From NCBI GenBank assembly GCA_036426205.1, contig CM071569.1:5272876-5336875 (forward strand): 64,000 bases of DNA. Direction: 5' to 3'. The notes under the pieces were generated by a model, which was given only the letters and a program-made list of their open reading frames with translations, was not told the origin of the DNA and made no database searches. This DNA comes from Ascaphus truei (taxonomy: Eukaryota > Chordata > Amphibia > Anura > Ascaphidae). How positions within the stretch are numbered: position 1 is the stretch's first letter; each line of letters starts with the position of its first letter. Below are positions 56,100-64,000 of the stretch, piece after piece. The position numbers and the translations under genes are program-made.

Positions 56100-58031
56100 A
56101 TGGGGAAGCCCTCAAGGCGGAGAAAGCCACGTGCTAAGTTCCCGGCCGCGCGGGAAAATGTTGCCAACAGTTATCCAGGACTGGCGGGAAAACCTGAGCC
56201 CCGCCCCCACACTGTGAGTGACTCAGTACCGAGTTTGCAACATTCCCCAAAAGACAGTGCTGCCCCTCCTTCAGATTCCACCAGGGGGGGCCAGCACAGT
56301 GAGCCTTCACCCGTAACGGCTGTCTCCAGCAAAGAGAGTACTGGATACAGAGAAAATTGCTTGCCGTCGTATGGACTCTGGCAGACCAAGGCTGGGAGCG
56401 TATCCTTTTTGTTGTGTCCATGTACGATACAATCATTGAGTCTCTCGGGTAGTATGGACTTTAATGTTTTGGCGTACATGATAACATTTCGGTTGGAAGA
56501 CGCGAACAAGGAGGGGTACCTAGATTGTGTCTGTAACCAAGGTGACTGCTCGTCTTGTAATTTGGCTTGGGGACGTATATGTGGCTACTGCAGGGTACCG
56601 ACCCTGCAACCCGTGCCGTTGGTGGTTACAGGAATGTCCGAGGAGGAGGGCCCGAGTGCCTTCGTGAACACTCCAGACCCTCTCAAAGGGGACATGCAGG
56701 CGGTGGAGCAGGAACCTCTGATGGCGGAACCTGCGGAGAAAGAGGCGCCTGATGGTGCTACCAAGGTGGGTGAAGCCGCTACTAATTTTTCCACTTCAGC
56801 GATGGAGGTGGTGGAGGGGCCGTGTGCCCAAATGGACTCTTCAGACGCTGAGCCGGAGCCACTGGAGGCGGAGCTCCAGATGTTGGAACCCCAGATGTCG
56901 GTTCCAGACCCGGTTCCCGAGCAGGAACCACCGAGACCAGAACCACAGATCCCGGAAGGCCAGGGTAAGGTGTTTATACCCCCGCCCATGTGTGGTGATT
57001 CTAGCGACCAACCGAGCATGGTGATGCGCCTGCCGGCGGACCACTCCAGTGAGGTCACCGAGGCAACCACCTCAACTGGTGCAGACCCTGATGTGGGCCC
57101 GTGTGCCCTGCAACGGCCAGTCCGGCCTACCACCGAGGTACCAGCGGACCCAGGCTTGGGATCAGTACCTGCCGACAACGATAGGGGTAAGTTGACTGCC
57201 CCAGGGGTGTCGGGTGTGAGCTCCCCGGTGATCGTGGAGCCTGGTGACTCCAAAGGTAGGGTCACCCGGGTGATGGGCTCACCCCGTCATCGCGTCCTGG
57301 TGGCGGTGTCTCCCCCAGAAGATCTCTGCAGATCGTGGAACGAATCCGACCTCATCCAGGTATCCGGTGTAGCGGACCGGAGCGACACATACTCCTGCAC
57401 GAGGAGTCTCCAAGCTTGGCCTTCCCGAGACCCGGGCCTACCCGAAGAAGTTGTGCCGTCCGCTGCAGAAGTCACCGTTAAAGGGATTGCTGGAGTGGAC
57501 AAGGACTGTGTTGAGACCGCTCTGGTAGTTGTGGCCTCTCCCAGGTGCGCGATGGAGAGCTATGTTCGCCATGTGGTGGACCGAGGCAAGAGACTGAACC
57601 TCCCTGTCTCCCGTGAGACGAAACCGGAGGGTCCGGCAAGGGTCAATACCCCGGACCCCTTACTATTTTTTCTGCAAGGGGGAGAAGGTGGGTTGGTGCA
57701 AGGGACAGGTCTTGAGCTCAAAAAGACTCACAGGAGTCAAGGTGGGATACCCTCACCCAATCAGTTAGGGGCACTCCACTCTGAGACTCAGCTGGCCTCG
57801 GGTATCCATGCGGGTATGTTGGGTACCAGTGACAAAATGCAGGCTACATGTGAAATGATTTTTCCATTATATAATCCACTGTATGGTTGCTACCCAAGCG
57901 AGGGCGTTGGGATTCTGCGAGGGGGAGAATGTAGCCCTGAGGTAAAATTTCCCTCCCTGACCGCCCTCCGCGCTTGCCGTGGGGTCGCGGGTGCCGCCGG
58001 AGGCAGCGGTGGACCCGCCGGCGCTTCATGA
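56100..58031 (+). CDS. Retrotransposon ORF of unknown function
   Basis: A 643-codon frame if started at the ATG at 56,100, which has a strong Kozak context (GCCATGG). An upstream in-frame ATG at 56,055 has a weaker context. The N-terminus is basic (MGKPSRRRKPRAKFPAARE). A cysteine cluster in C-x-C-x4-C-x2-C-x7-C-x2-C spacing lies at about residues 143-164 counted from 56,100, and could bind zinc. The next ~250 residues are rich in Pro, Glu and acidic stretches, probably disordered. I see no protease, reverse transcriptase, RNase H or integrase motif and no CCHC knuckle of Gag type. The frame crosses the polypurine tract and ends ~34 codons inside the 3' LTR. It may be a diverged Gag-like or accessory protein. 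Some 5' sequence could be frame-shifted by error, since another frame is open just before residue 130. Confidence 0.5.
   Translation: MGKPSRRRKPRAKFPAARENVANSYPGLAGKPEPRPHTVSDSVPSLQHSPKDSAAPPSDSTRGGQHSEPSPVTAVSSKESTGYRENCLPSYGLWQTKAGSVSFLLCPCTIQSLSLSGSMDFNVLAYMITFRLEDANKEGYLDCVCNQGDCSSCNLAWGRICGYCRVPTLQPVPLVVTGMSEEEGPSAFVNTPDPLKGDMQAVEQEPLMAEPAEKEAPDGATKVGEAATNFSTSAMEVVEGPCAQMDSSDAEPEPLEAELQMLEPQMSVPDPVPEQEPPRPEPQIPEGQGKVFIPPPMCGDSSDQPSMVMRLPADHSSEVTEATTSTGADPDVGPCALQRPVRPTTEVPADPGLGSVPADNDRGKLTAPGVSGVSSPVIVEPGDSKGRVTRVMGSPRHRVLVAVSPPEDLCRSWNESDLIQVSGVADRSDTYSCTRSLQAWPSRDPGLPEEVVPSAAEVTVKGIAGVDKDCVETALVVVASPRCAMESYVRHVVDRGKRLNLPVSRETKPEGPARVNTPDPLLFFLQGGEGGLVQGTGLELKKTHRSQGGIPSPNQLGALHSETQLASGIHAGMLGTSDKMQATCEMIFPLYNPLYGCYPSEGVGILRGGECSPEVKFPSLTALRACRGVAGAAGGSGGPAGAS
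57919..57929 (+). promoter_or_regulatory. Polypurine tract
   Basis: GAGGGGGAGAA sits immediately before the TGTAGCCC start of the 3' LTR, the expected site of plus-strand priming. Confidence 0.8.
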
Positions 58032-58127
58032 GGGTGGGGGCCAGTGAAGGGAGCGCTCGGCATCCCTGGAGGTTCGGGCAGCTCCGAGAGCAGGGCGCCG
58101 CCATCAGCCGTTAGGTCGCGCATGCGC
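57930..58127 (+). mobile_element. 3' LTR, first 198 bases
   Basis: Near-identical to 54,328-54,525, starting TGTAGCCCTGAGG, with a few substitutions and small indels. It is cut by the assembly gap inside an NRF1-like palindrome. Confidence 0.9.
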
Positions 58128-58215
58128 NNNNNNNNNNNNNNNNNNNNNNNNNNNNNNNNNNNNNNNNNNNNNNNNNNNNNNNNNNNNNNNNNNNNNNNNN
58201 NNNNNNNNNNNNNNN
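58128..58215. other. Assembly gap (88 N)
   Basis: A run of 88 unknown bases inside the 3' LTR. Confidence 1.
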
Positions 58216-59736
58216 TGGCGCGTCATGAGTGCCCGGGAATCGGCTGTGACACCGAGGCTGGGTGAGCCGCTAACTGAATGCTTCTCACTTCAGCGGATGG
58301 AGGTGGTGGAGACTCCAGAGATTACGGACCCCCCCAATTCGGTTCCAGACCGCGGTTTGGGTCCCCGAGCAGGAACCACCGAGACCGAACCGACAGACTC
58401 CCTGAAGGCCAAGGGTAAGGTGGTTTTATAACCCCCGCCCATAGTGTGGTGAGTCCAGCGACCCGACCGATCGTTGGATGATAGCGCCCTAGATCCGGCT
58501 GACCACTCCATGGGTCCCCAGAGACAACCGGCCCGTCAACTGGATGCAAAACCAGATGTGGGCCCGTGTTGGCCCTGCTGCAACGAAGCCAAAATTCGCC
58601 GGCGGCCTACCATGCTGGAGTCCAGCGTTCCAGGCTCGGGAATCGAGTACCTGCCGACAACGTAGGGGTAAGGTTGACTGCCCAGGGGATAGTCGGGTTT
58701 GAGCTCGCACCGGTCTCGTTGTAGGCCTGAGGAATAAGACTCCGAACAAGTAGGGATCACCCGGCGATATTGGGGTACTCCCCCCGTCATCGCGCTCCTG
58801 GTGGTGAGGTAAGTCTCCACCCGAAGGATCGCTAGCAGTATCAGTGAATTAAACTCGACCTCAAATCAAGGATATCACGGGTGTACGACCGTGAGCGACA
58901 CATACTCCTTCCCGAGGTTCTCCAGGGCCTTGTGCCTTCTCACGACGCAACGGGCCTACCCGCGGATTGTACCTTCCCAAGAAGGTGTCACCGGTCATGA
59001 TGGTGAGGATGGATCGTGACAAAGACTCTGTGAGAGACGCGAACAAACTGGATAGTGTTGTGGCCGGTCATACACCAAAGTGTGCGCGATGGGAGCGTCT
59101 ATGTTGGCGCCATGTGGTTTGGACGCGAGGGTGGAAAATATAAAAAAGAAAACGGGGGGGGGCGCTCGTTTGTGTCAACGTTGAGAGAAAGTACCTTGGA
59201 TAGGAATCGACGGGAGGGCGTCTTACCCGTTTTAGAAAGAAGTTTGCATGGCCCATAGCATCGGAGTGCTCGAATACTTCTGAAGTATATAAGTGCACCA
59301 ACTGGCCCTAGCTTATTTAGATGACTGCGCATCCCACCCCACGACCTCCGTAGGAGTACGGGACTTGGGTTTGGGGAATCACATGACACTGGGTTGAACA
59401 CACAGACATTGGTCCGAGGTAATGCGGAATAAGAGCAATAATGGGTTATGATGTGATGTGTGATGTCTTGTTAGTAAGTGTTAGTTTATATCTATGAGTG
59501 TTATTGTATTCTTACCAGGGCTTCTTTCATACGGTGGATCCTGTAGTGGGGCGCTGCAGCCAGTAAATGGGTAAGGGTTTCCCCAGCTCCCGCTACGGAG
59601 GCTCAGATCTCCTGGAGCCACAGTATGATACATGTTAGCCAGTAGTCCCTATTGCAGGTGTTGTGTCAGGAAAAACGGTTTGACCACGAGGTGGAATGTG
59701 AGTTAGGTGGGTCAGGCAGTTCACAAAAGGGCTACA
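58216..59736 (+). mobile_element. Noisy partial copy of interior plus LTR end
   Basis: After the gap, sequence equivalent to the interior from about 56,740 to 57,590 reappears with many indels and a ~95-base deletion near 58,320. It then switches at about 59,150 to the LTR from about 55,440 to its end, finishing GGGCTACA at 59,736. The interior frame is destroyed. It could be a tandem or nested second element with a deletion, or unpolished gap-fill sequence. The even spread of single-base indels favours the second. Confidence 0.7.
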
Positions 59737-59970
59737 CATACTTATATTATAGTATATATATATTATATATAATATATATTTATATATATATTATATATAT
59801 ATAATATATATAACCTACATACATACACACACACACCACACACACACACCACACACCACACACACGTCTAGGTGAGAAGGCGGGTTGCTGACCTTCTGAG
59901 GACTTGCAATGAGCATACGTATAATTTTCATTTGCTATAAGATATATATATATATTATATATAATATATA
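59737..59970. repeat. TA- and CA-rich simple repeats
   Basis: TA-rich runs at 59,740-59,812 and 59,941-59,978 flank an imperfect AC tract at 59,819-59,866. Confidence 0.85.
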
Positions 59971-59994
59971 TTATATAACTAGCTTTTTGTAAAT

Positions 59995-60540
59995 TGAATA
60001 TATGTCCCTGCCCCCTCCCCTCCCCCCTGCTGCCGGACATCTCCCCTGGGCCCCCTCCTCTCCCCCCCCCACCCATTCCCCCCACTGCTGGATGAGTGTG
60101 CGGGGTGAGATTTGCTCTGTCTCTCTGTTGTGCCGTGTGTGTGTGTTTCGTTTGTAGTATGTGTTGTTCTGTGTGTGTCTACCCCCGCTGCTGGAACATG
60201 TCCCCGCCGCACCCTCTCTCCCCCCCCCTCCTATTGGCGTCACATCTCGCCGCGCTGCTGTGGCACGTCTCCTCGCTGCGGCACATCTCCCCCCCCCCCT
60301 CTCCTGTTGTCAATCTCCCCCTGCGCTGGCCGGCACTTTTCCCGGTCCTCAGGTGGCACGTTCCCCTGCCCTCGACCGCCGGGGTCCATCTCCCCCACTA
60401 GCGGCCATCCCCCCCCCACCCCTGGACATCTCCCCCCTACTGCACATCTCCCCCCCCCGCCCCAAGCTGCGCACATCTCCCCCTCCTCACCTCTCCCCCT
60501 CCCATCTCCCCCCCCCCCCTTGCTGGAACATCTCCCCACA
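59995..60540. repeat. C-rich degenerate minisatellite
   Basis: Irregular units around GCTGCTGG-ACATCTCCCCC on the plus strand with many C runs of 5 or more. The complementary strand is G-rich with quadruplex potential. Long Pro/Ser frames across it are artefacts. Confidence 0.8.
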
Positions 60541-60560
60541 CATCTCACATCACATACAAC

Positions 60561-60650
60561 CAGTGATTCCAAACCTTTTTGTTTGGAGGAACCCTTTAAG
60601 TATTTCGTTAATTTCGGGGAACCCCATAATGGAGGATAGTGTCGACAGGA
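60561..60650 (+). mobile_element. hAT-like terminus fragment
   Basis: CAGTGATTCCAAACCTTTTT followed by GAGGAACCC and GGGGAACCCC blocks matches the left edge of the element at 52,720. The other end was not found. Confidence 0.45.
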
Positions 60651-60779
60651 GTAAATCACAAAATAGACATGTAAAACAGTAGGGGTAATAAATAATAACT
60701 CGTACTTTTGAATAAAGAATGTGTATATATTTGTAATGATTTTGTTTTAAACATCACCCCCTTGCATCTCACATCACCC

Positions 60780-61510
60780 ACCACGGATCAATGTCTCTCT
60801 CTCTCCCCCTCCTCTCTCATCTCCCTTTCTCCCTTCTCCCTTCTCCCTTCTGTCTCCCTCATCTCCCTCATCTCTCTCCTCTCTCTCCCCCTCTCCACAC
60901 GGGACACACACACTGTCACACACACACACACATCTGTCACACTGACACACACACACAGACTGTGACACACACACACACACACAGACTGTGACACACACAC
61001 ACACACACACACACACACAACACCACTAAGCCACACACACTATACACACACACACACACCACGACACACACACACACACCCCTCTGACAACACACACACA
61101 CACACACTATGTACACACACACACACACAGGCTGTGACACACAAAGTCACACACACTGTGACAAACACCAGAACACAATACTGTGACAAAACACACACAG
61201 ACACACATGACACTGACACACAACACACACACACACACACACAACACACCATGTATACACACACACAACCACACACTTGACAACACCACACACACACACA
61301 CAGCCAACACACCACACACACACCCACACTGTGTACACACCACACTGGATGGACACACACACCCAACTGATGGCACAGCACCACCACCAACCCACACACA
61401 CCATGTGACCCCCACCACACACTGTGACACACACACACACATTGACACACACCTGTGACACACACAACACTGACACAAACACACACACACAACAACACAA
61501 CAAACAACAA
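60780..61510. repeat. (CT)n and long (CA)n low-complexity region
   Basis: CT-rich sequence to about 60,900, then ~600 bases dominated by AC dinucleotides with frequent GACACTG interruptions. Cys-Val and His-Thr frames are artefacts. The following 61,511-61,914 shows no gene. Confidence 0.9.
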
Positions 61511-61914
61511 GTTACAGAATAAGACAGCCTCATCACCCCTCCCTCCCTGACATGCAAAATTACAGAGCAGCAGCCTGGTACTGTGCCGATACCACCGACC
61601 CTCCACCCTCACCACCACCCCACCCCCTCGTACTCACATACCTCAGGTAAACAGGTCTGTTGAGTCAGCGAGACTGCAGCGTGCTCCTAGGAGAGGGGAG
61701 GGAGGAAAGGGGGAGGAGGAGAGGGAGAGCCAGGGGCACAGTTGTGCGTGGGGGCGGCCAGGCTGGAACCCCTGGACTGCTCCGTCGGAGTGAGAATCAC
61801 TGAACACCACACAGCCCCATCCTGGCATGACACGCCCCTACCCTTAGTAGCCCCACCCCCACCCCCTGCTCTGGCTCGTACTTACTGCTTGCGAGTCCGG
61901 ATAAACTTTGGAAT

Positions 61915-62150
61915 GTCATATGTTGGGTAGGTGATGACTTGGAAGCTCTAAAAATAGTTGAGTTAACCTACAAATCCGCCGCCGAATGTACAGGTGAAAG
62001 TTTTGTGTTCTACGTGTGCCGTTTTTGAGATGTTAATAGTCTTCTGACATACAAATAAACGGAAAACAGGAATCCAACATTAGAATGTATGGTTAGATAT
62101 ACCTGTATATAATTATATATATAACATCATATATATATATATAATTATAT
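61915..62150 (+). repeat. Interspersed repeat, possible LINE 3' tail, copy B
   Basis: Same family and direction as 2,676-2,895, sharing CCTACAAATCCGC, GAATGTACAG and CTGACATACAAATAAAC. It runs into TA-rich sequence at 62,100. Confidence 0.5.
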
Positions 62151-62429
62151 ATGCAAATACAACTGTATGCCATCTGCATGTCTTAGCAGATCTGCCAACC
62201 ACCACCTTTCATCCACTATTATCACCCCGACATACAGCACTTCGACACTGCAGCAAGGATTCTGGGAATGACATGCAAATGAGCACACAGTGTCACTTTT
62301 TGCCTCAATAACCATTTTTAACATGGTTCCCATAGGCTTACTTGCTGCATGGTCACAGCTTTGAGCACAGCCAGGTTAGTGCATACCCAGAAAACCACCC
62401 ACAGACCACTGTTTCGACCCAACTCAGTA

Positions 62430-62485
<56 letters not shown>
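62430..62485. repeat. (TA)n microsatellite at LTR edge
   Basis: A TA run ending where the antisense LTR begins. The upstream 62,151-62,429 holds no recognisable feature. Confidence 0.9.
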
Positions 62486-62486
<1 letters not shown>

Positions 62487-64000
62487 GGTAGGGTTTCCAC
62501 CCCCACCAATCGCAGATAATAGTGTGGGGTGCAGAGAACCATACAATGTTACCAGGTGTGGTGCTTTACCTGTTGGCTCGCAGGAGGCGAGCTTCCGCCA
62601 CGGGGAACCTGGGGAATTATACTAGGGTAATCACTTACCTCGTGCAGCGCCTCCACCTGCGATGGCTCCCACCAGAGGGGGAGTGGTGTTCCTCGCAGGA
62701 AATCACAATAAGACATACACGAGAGGTATAATAACTAATACTATTTACTGGAACATAAGATAACACAATCACGACAATAAACCACATAACAGTATGCCTT
62801 ACTCTAAGCGACACTTACTACTAACTACCGGCGCAGGACGCTTCCCCCCACACCATGTGATCCACCCAGTGTCCAAGTTTCCCCCCAATGTCCCGCACTC
62901 TTGCAGAGAGAGCAATAGTGCTGCGCAGTCACATACACTAAGGGGCCCCGTTGGTGCACGTACTGACTGTATATAACCTGCCGAGCACTCCGTGCTCGGA
63001 TCAGCAACAACTTCAAAGGGTCAAACGTGTGAGACCGTCTGATCCCAACCTGGAGATATTCTCTGTGTGCCCACACTTGAGACCCGAACTCCTTCACTGG
63101 AACCGCACGTCCGCTGAGTCCCTATCTAACACTATAACAACGTCACAACACGTGTACTCTAGGCCGCTCCCTACAGACACAGCATCCATAGGTGGCTTAA
63201 GGAAACTCTCAGGCCGCGAGGTTGCCTATCCATGCAGGTAGTGCCCTGTACCCACCCTACACTCGTAAACACGGGCCCTGGTGCGCTGGTCCCCGGATTG
63301 GTTACCGCTATGACCCCCCCAGTTGCCTCATACTACGCTCAACGCGGGCCCTGGGCTATGGCTCCCCGGACTGGTTACGCCTATGAACCCCCCCATGTTG
63401 TCCTCACGTCGCTGTACCTCCTCTAATTCCTGCAGCAACGCTCTGCAGACTAACACTCAGCCCACTTGTCCCTTTTTCCCCTTTCGGTTCCCCAGCTCTC
63501 AACTAAAAGTAAGTGACTGGGTCCCTGACCTGGGGCTGTCCCTGCATAACTCACTAACCTGGAGGGGAATCAGGCTAAACTTGACCTTAGGCCGCTGTCT
63601 ATTGCAGGGAGTCCCTGACTCTTGCAACGCTAACCGCGGCTTCCCTGGGCTGCTCACTGACCTACTCCCGCGTCGTCCAAGCCCGCGAAATTATCTCTTT
63701 ACCTTCTGAGACTTCCTAAGCCCTATTGGCTCCTGGTATCACGTGGGGGCACACAGGGAGGCTCCTGGGATCTGTAGTCCCTGCATGAGCCTTCCCTAAT
63801 AGGCTAGGGCTTTGCGGGTTTTCCTGGTTGTACCTGCGCAGCTGACTGGGGCTCTCCCTAGTTCACTGCCTAGTCTCAGTCGCTCGCAGCGCACTTCTCC
63901 CTAACTCTGGGCTATATTCTGTCACATGCCGATCAATGCGCATGCGCAGTCTTCACCTAATGGCGGCGAGCCCTCAAGGGGAGTCCGTCCCGGTCCCGAG
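62486..64000 (-). mobile_element. Related LTR on minus strand, truncated by window end
   Basis: Read on the minus strand, this shares the order of landmarks of the 54,328 LTR: NRF1-like palindrome, ZNF143-like site, a CCAATAGGGCT box, TATA box, GTGCACCAAC, GACTGCGCAG, GTGGAGGCGCTGCAC, then the end at 62,486 (...ACCCTACCA). Sequence identity is moderate and its terminus differs from GGGCTACA, so it is a sister family. The start of its U3 lies beyond 64,000. It could be a solo LTR or the 3' LTR of a minus-strand element. Confidence 0.75.

Noticed and set aside
56585..57265. 226-codon minus-strand frame opposite the retrotransposon ORF
   Set aside because: It is an antisense shadow of a GC-rich coding stretch, with no start context or partner features.

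Overview
The window is repeat-rich vertebrate nuclear DNA, most likely from an anuran amphibian. Reasons: tails of CR1-like and L2-like LINEs of the kind common in frogs, many hAT, mariner and Harbinger-like miniature elements, long CA/GT microsatellites, no compact gene order and no ribosome binding sites. I could not name a species. I found no host gene I would defend. The only long open frame that looks used lies inside an LTR retrotransposon.

Layout. 1-8,306: ordinary sequence with small transposons, including a TIR element nested in a hAT-like foldback. 8,307-32,603: two direct copies of a ~12-kb block, joined at a GT microsatellite. They hold the same elements in the same order and differ mainly by scattered one- or two-base indels, with the first copy ~4% shorter. 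The first copy breaks off inside a hAT element that is complete in the second. I read this as an assembly false duplication rather than biology. 32,604-42,300: mostly plain non-coding DNA with a few miniature transposons. 42,330-43,455: a 34-bp minisatellite with one inverted stretch. 44,500-46,540: CR1 and L2 LINE remnants on the minus strand, the L2 split by a solo LTR with a perfect 5-bp target duplication. 46,672-53,404: foldback elements, a 1.8-kb hAT element filled with a minisatellite that is itself interrupted by a smaller hAT, and a 49-bp minisatellite seeded in another hAT end.

54,328-59,736 is an LTR retrotransposon. It has a 1,695-bp 5' LTR (TGTAGCCC...GGGCTACA), a 1.9-kb interior with one long reading frame and no recognisable reverse transcriptase, protease or integrase, a polypurine tract and a 3' LTR broken by an 88-base N gap. 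A noisy, rearranged partial copy follows the gap. A related LTR in the opposite direction begins at 62,486 and leaves the window. Both LTRs carry NRF1-like and ZNF143-like motifs and TATA boxes. The element must depend on a helper for transposition, and its frame, which runs through the polypurine tract into the LTR, is the most novel item here.

Positions and motifs were read by eye. Superfamily names rest on terminal sequences and target-site duplications, not on database searches.
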